DNA of 64,000 nt from Streptomyces durocortorensis (GCF_031760065.1 NZ_CP134500.1:2790001-2854000), one strand, 5' to 3'; counted from the stretch's first letter, positions 51,415-60,015 are shown. Made by a program: numbers and translations. Notes: generated by a model from the sequence alone, not told the origin.

Positions 51415-53031
51415 CTGACTGTCCACGCGCTCAACGAACTCCTGCTCGTCTGCTCGCTCGTCCTGCTCGTCGCCGTGGTGGCGGTGCGGATCTCCTCGCG
51501 CAGCGGGCTGCCCAGTCTGCTGCTGTATCTCGGCATCGGGATCGCCCTGGGGCAGGACGGCATCTTCGACGTCAAGTTCGACAACGCCGAGCTGACACAG
51601 GTGATCGGCTATGCCGCGCTGGTCGTCATCCTGGCCGAGGGCGGACTCGGTGCGAAGTGGAAAGAGGTCCGCCCCGTCCTGCCCGCGGCCGCGGTGGTCT
51701 CCACCCTCGGCGTCGCCATCAGCGTGGCTGTCACCGCCTCCGCCGCCCACTACCTCGTGGGTCTCGACTGGCGTCAGGCCCTGATCATCGGCGCGGTCGT
51801 CTCCTCGACCGACGCCGCGGCCGTCTTCTCCGTCCTGCGCAGAGTGCCGCTGCCGCCCCGGGTCACCGGTGTCCTGGAGGCCGAGTCCGGCTTCAACGAC
51901 GCCCCCGTCGTCATCCTGGTCGTCGCGTTCTCCGCGGTCGGACCGGTCGAGCACTGGTACGTCCTGGTCGGCGAGATCGCCCTGGAGCTGGCCATCGGCG
52001 CCGCCATCGGCGTCACGGTGGGCTGGCTGGGGTCGCTCGGACTGCGGCACGTGGCGCTGCCCGCCTCCGGCCTCTACCCGATCGCCGTGATGGCCATCGC
52101 CGTCTCCGCGTACGCCGCGGGCGCCATGGCCCACGGCAGCGGCTTCCTCGCCGTCTACCTGGCCGCGATGATCCTCGGCAACTCCAAGCTGCCGCACTGG
52201 CCCGCCACCCTCGGTTTCGCCGACGGGCTCGGCTGGCTGGCCCAGATCGGCATGTTCGTGCTGCTCGGCCTGCTGGTCACCCCGCACGACCTGGTCGACG
52301 ACTTCTGGCCCGCCGTCGTCGTGGGCCTCGTGCTGACCATGGTGGCGCGGCCGCTGTCGGTGTTCCTGAGCCTCGCGCCCTTCCGGCTGCCGGCCCGCGA
52401 GAAGGCGCTCATGTCCTGGGCGGGGCTGCGCGGGGCTGTGCCCATCGTCCTGGCGACCATTCCGATGGTGTCCGGGGTGGAGGGCAGCACCCGGATCTTC
52501 AACATCGTCTTCGTCCTGGTCATCGTCTACACCCTGGTACAGGGCCCGACGCTGCCCTGGGTCGCGGCCAAACTGAAGATCGCCGACGACCAGGCCGAGC
52601 CCGACGACCTGGGCGTCGAGTCCGCCCCGCTGGAGCGGCTGCGCGGGCATCTGCTGTCGGTCTCCGTCCCTCCGCAGTCGAAGATGCACGGCGTCGAGGT
52701 CGGCGAGCTGCGGCTCCCGGCGGGCGCGGCCGTCACCCTGGTGGTCCGGGACGGCAAGAGCTTCGTCCCCGCACCGACGACCGTCCTGCGACGCGGGGAC
52801 GAACTGCTGGTGGTGGCCACCGACCCGGTGCGCGACACGGCGGAGGCCCGGCTGCGCGCGGTCGGCGAGGGCGGCAAGCTGGCGGGCTGGCTGGGCACGG
52901 GCGGAGCGGGCAGCTCCGGTACGTCGCGGGCTTCGGCCGCTCCGGGCCCCCAGGGCGAATCCGGCATCCCCCAGGCGATGAAGCTGACCAAGAAGCTCGG
53001 CGGCGGCAGCGATACGAAGACACGCCCCTGA
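51415..53031 (+). CDS. K+/H+ antiporter with C-terminal RCK_C domain
   Basis: A 538-residue CPA1-type antiporter (NhaP2/CvrA layout). About 13 hydrophobic segments span residues 5-400, with AVVSSTDAAAVFSVLRR (ion-site TDAA) and ESGFNDAPVVIL (the ND pair). Residues about 415-485 (MHGVEVGELRLPAGAAVTLVVRDGK, LRRGDELLVVAT) are the RCK/TrkA_C ligand domain. The best start is CTG at 51415: GGAAGGA sits 7 bases upstream and it restores the whole first helix, while the first GTG at 51475 falls inside it. Exports K+ for protons and helps pH and volume control. Confidence 0.85.
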   Translation: MTVHALNELLLVCSLVLLVAVVAVRISSRSGLPSLLLYLGIGIALGQDGIFDVKFDNAELTQVIGYAALVVILAEGGLGAKWKEVRPVLPAAAVVSTLGVAISVAVTASAAHYLVGLDWRQALIIGAVVSSTDAAAVFSVLRRVPLPPRVTGVLEAESGFNDAPVVILVVAFSAVGPVEHWYVLVGEIALELAIGAAIGVTVGWLGSLGLRHVALPASGLYPIAVMAIAVSAYAAGAMAHGSGFLAVYLAAMILGNSKLPHWPATLGFADGLGWLAQIGMFVLLGLLVTPHDLVDDFWPAVVVGLVLTMVARPLSVFLSLAPFRLPAREKALMSWAGLRGAVPIVLATIPMVSGVEGSTRIFNIVFVLVIVYTLVQGPTLPWVAAKLKIADDQAEPDDLGVESAPLERLRGHLLSVSVPPQSKMHGVEVGELRLPAGAAVTLVVRDGKSFVPAPTTVLRRGDELLVVATDPVRDTAEARLRAVGEGGKLAGWLGTGGAGSSGTSRASAAPGPQGESGIPQAMKLTKKLGGGSDTKTRP

Positions 53032-53392
53032 GTCACGGGCGGCGCGAACCATAAGGTGACACCGCAGGTGATTCACTGCGGACGCGTCGCAGATCACAGG
53101 CCGATACCGTAGCCCTGTGCGCAATCACAGGCGCACAAGGTTTCCTGCCTGTACCATGAAGGCAAGCATGATCGACCAACCCTGATCGACCAACTCTGTC
53201 TGAAGCAGAGCTGGCGCGACCGTATGGCGGTCGTGGTGTCTCTTGGCCCGGCGCTTCTCCGCCGATGGCAGCGAGCCGCCCGGCATCTACCGCAGTTCCG
53301 CGCGAAGAGGACAGCTCTCGGCCGCTTCCGTCCGGCCCGCCCCACAAGGGCGCCGGGAAGCAGGGCTACCAGGCGGCAGAAAGGCAAGGACC
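53032..53392. other. 361-base upstream region of the MFS gene with several dyads
   Basis: No gene supported. It contains an inverted repeat TGTGCGC-N8-GCGCACA (53116-53137), two direct copies of TGATCGACCAAC 14 bases apart (53169 and 53183), and a dyad CGACCG-N5-CGGTCG (53217-53233). These look like regulator sites, but none can be assigned. Confidence 0.45.
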
Positions 53393-54673
53393 GTGGCACC
53401 CACGGTCTCCGACCGCCCCGGATACGGGCAACTGCTGCGCACCCCCGGTGCGTGGACCTTCCTCCTCCCGGGCTTCGCCGCACGGCAGCCCTTCGCGATG
53501 CTCACCATCAGCATCGTGCTCCTCGTGCAGCACACCACCGGCTCCTACGGCAGCGCGGGCGCCGTGGCGGCCGTCTCCGGCGTCTCCATGGCGCTGTTCG
53601 CCCCGCAGAGCGGCAAGCTCGCCGACCGCTTCGGCCAGCGCTCCGTACTGCTGCCCGGGGTCCTCCTCCACGCCGTCTCCGTGAGCACCCTGACCGTGCT
53701 GGCGCTGGCGGACGCCCCCCTGTGGGCACTGTTCGCCGCCGCCGTGCCGACGGGTGCCTCGATCCCGCAGATCGGCCCGATGGTTCGGGCCCGCTGGGCG
53801 GCGATGCTGGGCGCGACCCCCGACCGCCCCGCCTCTCCCCTGATGTCCACCGCGGCCGCGTTCGAGTCGGTGACGGACGAGTTCACGTTCGTCCTGGGCC
53901 CGGTCATCGCCACCGCGCTGTGCACTGGCGTGCACCCCGCCGCGGGCCTGGTCACCGAGGCGGCCCTCACCCTGATCGGCGGCCTGTTCTTCGCCGCTCA
54001 GCGGGCCACCCAGCCCGCACCCCGCGCCGCCGCGACCGCGGCCGAACCGCACGCCTCGGCACTCTCCGTACCGGGCGTGCGCGTCCTGGCGATCTCCTTC
54101 CTGGGCATCGGCGCGGTCTTCGGCGGGATGCAGGTCTCCCTGACCGCGTTCTCCGAGGAGATCGGCCACCCCGGGGTGAACGGCCTGCTCTACGGGATCT
54201 TCGCGGCGGGCAACATGCTCGCCGGCATCGCCTGCGGCGCGATCGCCTGGAAGAGCAGCCCGCGCCGCCGGCTGATCATCGGGTACGTGGCACTCACTCT
54301 GACCGCGTCCGGCCTGTGGGCCGTGCACTCGGTGCCGCTGCTGGCCGGGCTCGGCCTGCTGGTGGGCCTGTGCATCGCTCCGGCGCTGATCAGCGGCTAC
54401 ACCCTCGTCGAGGCGCTGGTTCCCGCCACCGCCCGCACGGAGGCCTTCACCTGGCTGACGGGCGCTGTGGCGCTCGGCCAGGCGGCGGCGGTGACCGTGG
54501 CCGGACAGCTCGCCGACGGCCACGGCGCGAGCACCGGATTCCTGGTGCCGCTGGCCGGCACCGCACTCGCCCTGGTGACGCTGCTGGCCCTGCGCTCGCG
54601 GCTGACACCGAGGTCCCCGGGACGCACCGTGGCACGTGGGATCGGTCACCGCGAGCCCGTCACAGTGGACTGA
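53393..54673 (+). CDS. Major facilitator superfamily transporter
   Basis: A 426-residue protein with 12 hydrophobic segments. SGKLADRFGQRSVLL between helices 2 and 3 is the MFS loop motif (GxLADRxGxR), and VTDEFTFVLGPVIATAL resembles motif C. GTG 53393 (VAPTVSDRPGYGQLLRTPGAW) was chosen because sequence before it is not membrane-like; AAGG lies 8 bases upstream. Likely a drug or sugar efflux protein; substrate unknown. Confidence 0.87.
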   Translation: MAPTVSDRPGYGQLLRTPGAWTFLLPGFAARQPFAMLTISIVLLVQHTTGSYGSAGAVAAVSGVSMALFAPQSGKLADRFGQRSVLLPGVLLHAVSVSTLTVLALADAPLWALFAAAVPTGASIPQIGPMVRARWAAMLGATPDRPASPLMSTAAAFESVTDEFTFVLGPVIATALCTGVHPAAGLVTEAALTLIGGLFFAAQRATQPAPRAAATAAEPHASALSVPGVRVLAISFLGIGAVFGGMQVSLTAFSEEIGHPGVNGLLYGIFAAGNMLAGIACGAIAWKSSPRRRLIIGYVALTLTASGLWAVHSVPLLAGLGLLVGLCIAPALISGYTLVEALVPATARTEAFTWLTGAVALGQAAAVTVAGQLADGHGASTGFLVPLAGTALALVTLLALRSRLTPRSPGRTVARGIGHREPVTVD

Positions 54674-54703
54674 TTCAAAGGAATACGTCAGTATGGAGCG
54701 TCG

Positions 54704-54730
54704 TTAGCACTCATTGAGTGAGAGTGCCAG
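54704..54730. promoter_or_regulatory. CIRCE element (HrcA operator) before the fmdB-type gene
   Basis: TTAGCACTC, then exactly 9 bases, then GAGTGCCAG. The left half is the perfect CIRCE half-site, and the right half matches GAGTGCTAA at 7 of 9 positions (perfect through GAGTGC). It ends 9 bases before the start codon, overlapping the ribosome-site region, a usual place for HrcA repression. Confidence 0.75.
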
Positions 54731-54739
54731 GAGGAGCAA

Positions 54740-55078
54740 GTGCCGACCTATCAGTACCAGTGCACCGAGTGCGGCGAGGGCCTTGAGGCGGTGCAGAAGT
54801 TCACCGATGACGCCCTGACCGTATGCCCGAGCTGCGACGGACGCCTGAAGAAGGTGTTCTCTGCGGTCGGCATCGTCTTCAAGGGTTCCGGTTTCTACCG
54901 GAACGACAGCCGCGGCTCGTCGTCGAGCAGCACACCGGCGTCGTCGTCCTCGAAGCCGTCCGACTCCGCTTCGTCCGCGAAGTCGGGTTCGGAGACCAAG
55001 GCGAGCGCTTCGTCGTCGCCCTCCTCCTCGTCGTCGGCCTCCGCGTCGGCCTCGTCGAGCGGTACGTCGGCCGCCTGA
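54740..55078 (+). CDS. FmdB family zinc-ribbon protein with Ser-rich tail
   Basis: A 112-residue protein. Residues 1-52 are an FmdB zinc ribbon: PTYQYQCTECGEGLEAVQ and VCPSCDGRLKKVFSAVGIVFKGSGFYRND, with two CxxC pairs binding zinc. The tail from about 57 is almost all Ser with Ala, Thr and Lys, probably disordered. GTG 54740 is preceded by AGGAGG. Such proteins are thought to be small nucleic-acid or redox-linked regulators. A CIRCE operator in front suggests heat-shock control. An IS has since inserted 46 bases past its stop. Confidence 0.88.
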   Translation: MPTYQYQCTECGEGLEAVQKFTDDALTVCPSCDGRLKKVFSAVGIVFKGSGFYRNDSRGSSSSSTPASSSSKPSDSASSAKSGSETKASASSSPSSSSSASASASSSGTSAA

Positions 55079-55124
55079 GCCCACGTACGCCCCACACACG
55101 CTTCACCGGACCCCGCCGATCCAC

Positions 55125-55141
55125 TGACACTGTTGGCGAAT
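55125..55141 (+). repeat. Left terminal inverted repeat
   Basis: Seventeen bases, exact inverse match to 58079-58095; preceded by the TCCAC target copy. Confidence 0.9.
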
Positions 55142-55179
55142 CCTGGGGCTGAGCGTGACGTCGGCCTTCATGACCCGTT

Positions 55180-56879
55180 GTGGTCGTGAAGGCCGACGTT
55201 GTGTTTGGGGAGGGTGTGTCGGTGTCGTTGCGCGCCAAGAGGATCGACGGGGTTCCTGAGGAGACGGCCCGGGTGGCACGGGCCGCGTTCCCCAAGGGCA
55301 GTTTGGCGATGCGGGTCCGTGACGAGTTGGGCGAGCTGTTCTCGGACGCGGACTTCGCCGGGCTGTACCCAAGCAGGGGGAAGCCGGCGTGGTCGCCGAG
55401 CAGGCTGGCACTGGTCTCGGTCATGCAGTTCGCCGAGGGCCTTTCGGACCGGCAGGCCGCAGACGCAGTGCGCGGGCGGCTGGACTGGAAGTACCTGCTG
55501 GGGTTGGAGTTGGTCGATCCGGGGTTCGACCACTCGGTACTCACCGAGTTCAGGGACCGGCTGATCGCGGGAGACGCCGGGATCGAGCTTCTGGACCGGG
55601 CCCTTGAAGCCGCCGTGGAGCACGGTTTGCTCAAGGCCGGTGGCCGTGCGCGCACGGAATCCACGATCGTGCTGTCCGCCGCCCGGCGAATCAACGGACT
55701 GGTGCGGCTCGGTGAAACCCTGCGTGCCGCGCTGAACAGCGTGGCGGTCCATGAGCCGGAGTGGTTGGCCGGCTGGACTCCGGCTGAATGGTTCGACCGG
55801 TACGCGATTCGGTTCGAGGACACCCGGCTACCCAAGGGGAAGGCCAAGCAGAGCGAGCTGATCGAACAGATCGGTGCCGACGGGCTGAGACTTCTTACAG
55901 CCGTGCACGCGCCCGAGGCCCCTGCGTCTCTACGGTTGCTCGACCGGGTCCAGGCCCTTCGGCAGATGTGGATCCAGCAGTACATCGTCGACAATGGACA
56001 AGTCCGTCGCCGGGACCTCAAGGACCGCCCGCCGGGCGCGGAGTGACTGGTAACGCCCTACGACACCGACACACGGGGCAGCGTCAAACGCGGCATCTTC
56101 TGGGACGGCTACAAGGTCCACCTCACCGAGACCTGCGAGCCGGACAGCCCGAACCTGATCACACACGTCGCCACGACCGACTCCACCGTCCAGGACGTGC
56201 GGCTGGGCGTCCCGATCCACGCCCACCTCGCCGAGCGTGACCTCTTGCCCGACTGCCACTTGGTCGACGCGGGCTACGCGACAGCCAGGGAAGTGGTCAC
56301 CGCCCGCCGGGATCACGAAGTGACCCTGGTGGGCCCATCCTCGCCTCCACCAGCTGGCAGACCAAAGACGATGGTGGCTTCTCCCAGGCAGACTTCGCCA
56401 TCGACTGGGAGAACCAGCAGGTGGCCTGTCCCAACGGCGCGACCAGCAGCCGTTGGGCCGAAGACCGCTCCCAGGAGGGGACAGCCGTGGTCCGGGCGCG
56501 GTTCCCGACGGCTGCCTGCCGTCCCTGCAAGGCCCGAGAGCAGTGCACCCGCTCCAACAGCAAGTGGGACAAGGCCCGCCGGATCACCCTCCGCCCGCAA
56601 GCGGAGTATGAGGCGATCCAGCAGGCGCGAGCTCAGGAAGACACTCAGGAGTGGAAAAAGCAATACGCACACCGGGCTGGCGTCGAAGGCACCATCTCTC
56701 AAGGTGTTCGAGCCTTCGGTCTGCGTCGATGCCGGTATCACGGCCTGGCCAAGGCGCGGCTGCAGCATCAGCTCACTGCGACCGCAATCAACTTGCACCG
56801 CCTCAACGCCTGGTGGACCGATACCCCGAGGGCCCGCACCCGCAAGTCCAGTCTGGCAGCCCTCCAGCCTGCCGAGTAG
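55180..56879 (+). pseudogene. IS1182 family transposase, inactivated by a stop and a frameshift
   Basis: About 565 codons in total. The N-terminal part (SRLALVSVMQFAEGLSDRQAADAVRGRLDWKYLL, DHSVLTEFRDRL) is the DUF772-type region; the DDE catalytic core follows, and the C-terminal part has ACRPCKAREQCTRS and GVEGTISQGVRAFGLRRCRYHGLAK, the last catalytic Glu block. A TGA at 56044-56046 stands where CGA (Arg, before LVTPYDTD) would be expected. Near 56336 a single base is missing after VGP, shifting the frame from P-S-S to the true I-L-A-S-T-S-W. Both lesions look like simple point events, so decay is probably recent. Confidence 0.9.
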
Positions 56880-57014
56880 GCCGCATCAGCTCATCCGACG
56901 CTGCCCCGCTTTGGGCAGAGCAGAGGTGTCCGACTCCTTCAAGGGTGATACGAGCCGTTCTGTGCGCGGCCCCAGTGCAACGTCGGCGATCTGGGTCTCG
57001 ACCAGGAAAACGTG

Positions 57015-57044
57015 CGGGTCCGGGCAGCAGGCTGCCTGGACCCG
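57015..57044. terminator. Hairpin between transposase and passenger gene
   Basis: Arms CGGGTCCGGGCAGC and near-complement (one G-T pair) with a 2-base loop. Probably stops transcription entering from the transposase. Confidence 0.55.
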
Positions 57045-57062
57045 TAATGACCCCGCAAGGCG

Positions 57063-57080
57063 ATACGATACGTCTCGTCT
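57063..57080. promoter_or_regulatory. TetR-type operator before the passenger hydrolase
   Basis: ATACGATAC / GTCTCGTCT, a dyad with 7 of 9 paired positions (core ACGATAC-GTCTCGT pairs at 6 of 7), 29 bases before the start codon. Resembles the ATACGAGAC-type sites bound by many TetR regulators. No TetR gene is present in the element. Confidence 0.5.
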
Positions 57081-57108
57081 AGTCTCGGATTCGCCTTGGA
57101 GGAACACC

Positions 57109-57978
57109 ATGCAACGCTTCATCGACGCAGCACCCGGCGTACGCCTCTGGACGGAAGGTAGGGGTGCCACAGACGCGTCTCCACTGCTATTGATCATGGG
57201 AGCGCAAGCACCCGGCCTGGGCTGGCCGGACGAGCTGGTGGACATGCTCACCTCCCGCCATCGTGTGATCCGCTACGACCACCGCGACACCGGCCGCTCC
57301 ACTTGGGCGTTCGACCAGCGGCCCTATCCCCTCAGTCAACTCGCGGAAGACGCCATCACGGTGTTGGACGGTCTCGACATCGAACGCGCCCACATAGTGG
57401 GCATGTCACTGGGAGGGATGCTCACCCAACTTCTCATCGCGGACCATCCCAACCGGCTGCTCAGCGCGACGCTGATCGGTACAAGCGCGCTGAGCGCTAT
57501 CCCATACGTCCAGCCGAACGGAACCCCGATCCCGCCCGAGGAACTCCCCGGTATCGCACCCCGCCTGCTGGAGATGTGGTCCCGTCCCGCGGAGGGCCTC
57601 GGTCTGGAAGCGGAGCTGGAACGGCGGGTCGAGCACTGGCGGATCCTGGGCGGAAGTCAGCTTCCCTTCAACGCCGAATACGCCCGCGCCCTGGAGCTGA
57701 AGGTCATCGAGCACACCGGGCACTACGTCACCAGCACCGCGCATGCCCGCGCCGACGCGTCCAACCTGAATCGCACCGAGCAACTCGCCCAGGCCACAGT
57801 GCCCACTCTCGTCATCTCTGCTCCCGCCGAACCAGTCTTCCCGCCGCCGCACCCCCACCACCTTGCCCAGGCGATTCAAGGCGCACGCATCATCGAAATC
57901 CCCGGCATGGGGCACGCACTCCCACGTGAGGTGCACACGCCGCTCGCTGCCGCGATCTTGAACCACACCAAACGTTGA
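57109..57978 (+). CDS. Alpha/beta hydrolase (mobile-element passenger)
   Basis: A 289-residue hydrolase close to aclacinomycin methylesterase/RdmC-like enzymes: PLLLIMGAQAPGLGWPDELVDML, VIRYDHRDTGRSTW, AHIVGMSLGGMLTQLLI (nucleophile Ser) and IIEIPGMGHALPREVHTPLAAAIL (catalytic His). ATG 57109 has GGAGG at 6 bases. The frame is fully intact although the transposase beside it is dead. Codons such as cta, ttg, aca and ata appear more often than in neighbours, hinting at outside origin. Substrate unknown; resistance by ester cleavage is one possibility. Confidence 0.85.
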   Translation: MQRFIDAAPGVRLWTEGRGATDASPLLLIMGAQAPGLGWPDELVDMLTSRHRVIRYDHRDTGRSTWAFDQRPYPLSQLAEDAITVLDGLDIERAHIVGMSLGGMLTQLLIADHPNRLLSATLIGTSALSAIPYVQPNGTPIPPEELPGIAPRLLEMWSRPAEGLGLEAELERRVEHWRILGGSQLPFNAEYARALELKVIEHTGHYVTSTAHARADASNLNRTEQLAQATVPTLVISAPAEPVFPPPHPHHLAQAIQGARIIEIPGMGHALPREVHTPLAAAILNHTKR

Positions 57979-58078
57979 TGTGCAGCCGGGCCGAATTGCT
58001 GCCGGAACCAAGACTTCCGACCCGTTGGTGCCGACGCTGCAGAAGAAGCTCGACATCTCAACGTCGGTCTTCACGTCT

Positions 58079-58095
58079 ATTCGCCAACAGTGTCA
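58079..58095 (-). repeat. Right terminal inverted repeat
   Basis: Exact inverse of 55125-55141; followed by the second TCCAC copy. Confidence 0.9.
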
Positions 58096-58168
58096 TCCAC
58101 TCGGCGGGGTCCGAGCGCTTTCCCCGGGCGGCACTTCCCCGCACACGGCACCCGGATACGGTGACCGC

Positions 58169-59077
58169 ATGGTGAACGCACATACGGATACGAGCTCCGG
58201 CACGGACACGGGCACGGCGGGTACGGCGGGCGCGTCGGGTTCCGAGGCGGCCGCGGAGATCGGTGTCATCGGCGGCTCGGGCTTCTACTCCTTCATGGAC
58301 GACGTCACCGAGGTCTCCGTGGACACCCCTTACGGGAAGCCCAGCGACTCGGTGTTCCTCGGCGAGATCGGCGGCCGCAGGGTGGCCTTCCTGCCCCGCC
58401 ACGGACGCGGCCACCACCTGCCGCCGCACCGCATCAACTACCGGGCCAATCTCTGGGCCCTGCGTTCCGTCGGGGTCCGTCAGGTACTGGGACCGTGCGC
58501 GGTCGGCGGACTGCGGCCGGAGTTCGGGCCGGGCACCCTTCTCGTCCCGGACCAGCTGGTGGACCGCACCAAGACCCGGGTGCAGACGTATTACGACGGT
58601 GAGACCCGGGCCGACGGGACCGTGCCGAACGTCGTCCACCTGGGCTTCGCCGACCCCTACTGCCCCGAGGGCCGCAAGGCCGCGCTCACCGCGGCGCGCG
58701 GACACGGCTGGGACCCGGTGGACGGCGGCACCCTGGTGGTCGTCGAAGGCCCCCGCTTCTCGACCCGCGCGGAATCGCGCTGGCACGCGGCGATGGGCTG
58801 GTCGGTCGTGGGCATGACCGGGCACCCCGAAGCGGTGCTCGCCCGCGAACTGGGCCTCTGCTACACGACGATGACCCTGGTAACCGACCTGGACGCGGGA
58901 GCCGAAGCCGGTGAGGGCGTCTCGCACGAGGAGGTCCTCCGGGTATTCGCGGCCAATGTGGACCGGCTGCGCACGGTGCTGTTCGACGCGGTGGCCGGGC
59001 TGCCGAAGACGGAGATCCGCAACTGCACCTGCGCCCACGCGCTGGACGGGATCGACACGGGCATCGCGCTTCCCTGA
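58169..59077 (+). CDS. mtnP: S-methyl-5'-thioadenosine phosphorylase
   Basis: A 302-residue nucleoside phosphorylase. IGVIGGSGFYSF starts the core, RHGRGHHLPPHRINYRANLWAL is the phosphate site, VVEGPRFSTRAESRW and VGMTGHPEAVLARELGLCYTTMTLVTDLDAG carry the substrate-binding residues (MTxxPEAxLARE). It splits methylthioadenosine from polyamine or SAM metabolism. The first 30 residues are a Thr/Gly/Ala-rich extension. ATG 58169 follows a TACGGT -10 box at 58157-58162 by 6 bases, so the mRNA is probably leaderless; GTG 58172 is next to it. The mobile element ends 69 bases upstream. Confidence 0.93.
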   Translation: MVNAHTDTSSGTDTGTAGTAGASGSEAAAEIGVIGGSGFYSFMDDVTEVSVDTPYGKPSDSVFLGEIGGRRVAFLPRHGRGHHLPPHRINYRANLWALRSVGVRQVLGPCAVGGLRPEFGPGTLLVPDQLVDRTKTRVQTYYDGETRADGTVPNVVHLGFADPYCPEGRKAALTAARGHGWDPVDGGTLVVVEGPRFSTRAESRWHAAMGWSVVGMTGHPEAVLARELGLCYTTMTLVTDLDAGAEAGEGVSHEEVLRVFAANVDRLRTVLFDAVAGLPKTEIRNCTCAHALDGIDTGIALP

Positions 59078-59227
59078 CAGGTGATGGAGTTATCCACAGT
59101 GCGGGCGCTGTCCACAGGGGTCAGCGGGATCTGCGCGGACGGGGGAAAGTGAGGGGAGTTCGGCCGGATCACCCGGGCCGGACTCCCCTTTTCCTTTGCG
59201 TTCGTTCGCCCGATTCCAGGTGGTGCC

Positions 59228-59902
59228 ATGTCCACACCCACGTCCGCGTCCCTGCCTGCGTCCGCGTCCATCACGTCCAGGCCCGCGTCAACGTCCACGC
59301 CCATGCCCACATCCACGTCCACGCACTCCGGACACCACACCCACACCCACACTCACACCCCGGCAGGCCGGGTGAAACCGCCGCCCGGGCCCCCGGCACC
59401 GGTGCCCGCCCCCTGCCGGGTGGGGCCGTTCGCTCCGCTGCGTGTGCGGGGCGGCGGTGCGGACCGGCTGCGGCGCATGCTGCGCAGGCAGCGACGGGCG
59501 GCGGCCGCGGGGCTCGCCCTGGCGGGTGCCGCGCTGGCCACCAGCGGCCTGGGCGGCGGGGGCGACGGGGAGGCAGCGGCGTCGGATGCCCCGGCGGGCG
59601 CCGGGCGGCCGTCGGTGCGGCTGGTCTCCGCGCCGGTGCGGATCGCGGACGCGGAGACGGTGCGCCTGCTGCGGCCGGGAGACCGGGTCGATGTGATCGC
59701 GGTCGGTGACACGGGCGACGACGCACACGTCGTGGCACGGGGTGCGCGCGTGGCGAAGGTGCCGGACGACAGTGCGCGCGGGCCGGCGGCGGGGGCCCCA
59801 GGGGCCTTGGTGGTGCTGTCCGTGGAGCGGTCGACGGCCACGGTGCTGCTGGGCGCGGGCGCGTCGGGCCGACTGGCCGTGGCGGTTTCCGATGCGAACT
59901 GA
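59228..59902 (+). CDS. SAF/CpaB-like domain protein with N-terminal anchor
   Basis: A 224-residue protein. Residues 1-60 are low-complexity Ser/Thr/Pro with a run HHTHTHTHT that could bind metal. After LRRMLRRQRRAAAAGLALAGAALATSG (basic segment plus one membrane helix), the C-terminal 100 residues (SVRLVSAPVRIADAETVRLLRPGDRVDVIAVGD, then VLSVERSTATVLLGA) look like the RcpC/CpaB domain of Flp-pilus proteins. Such proteins recur between mtnP and mscL in Streptomyces. ATG 59228 has AGGTGG upstream; GTG 59372 would drop the low-complexity part. Confidence 0.7.
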   Translation: MSTPTSASLPASASITSRPASTSTPMPTSTSTHSGHHTHTHTHTPAGRVKPPPGPPAPVPAPCRVGPFAPLRVRGGGADRLRRMLRRQRRAAAAGLALAGAALATSGLGGGGDGEAAASDAPAGAGRPSVRLVSAPVRIADAETVRLLRPGDRVDVIAVGDTGDDAHVVARGARVAKVPDDSARGPAAGAPGALVVLSVERSTATVLLGAGASGRLAVAVSDAN

Positions 59903-60015
59903 CACGCCATCAAGTCACCCGTGCGAATTAGCGGATTGGACAGTGCCTCCTTCTGCCGCCTTAGGTGACGGAGCAGTTTGCCCCCGTCACCGCACATGCG
60001 AAAGAAGGCTCACCT

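Larger units (their letters stand above)
55125..58095 (+). mobile_element. IS1182-like element carrying a passenger hydrolase gene
   Basis: A 2,971-bp unit bounded by perfect 17-bp inverted repeats TGACACTGTTGGCGAAT (55125-55141) and its complement (58079-58095), flanked on both sides by TCCAC (55120-55124 and 58096-58100), a 5-bp target duplication. Contents: a decayed transposase (55180-56879), a hairpin, a TetR-like dyad and an intact alpha/beta hydrolase. A subterminal motif CGTGAAGGCCGACGTT near the left end recurs, with one change and inverted, beside the right repeat. It landed between the fmdB-type gene and mtnP. Confidence 0.85.

Noticed and set aside
56886..57060. Minus-strand frame (DPHVFLVETQIADVALGPRTERL) looking mildly protein-like after the transposase
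   Set aside because: No recognisable family and no start; it overlaps the hairpin and promoter of the passenger gene. May be relic sequence but not supportable.
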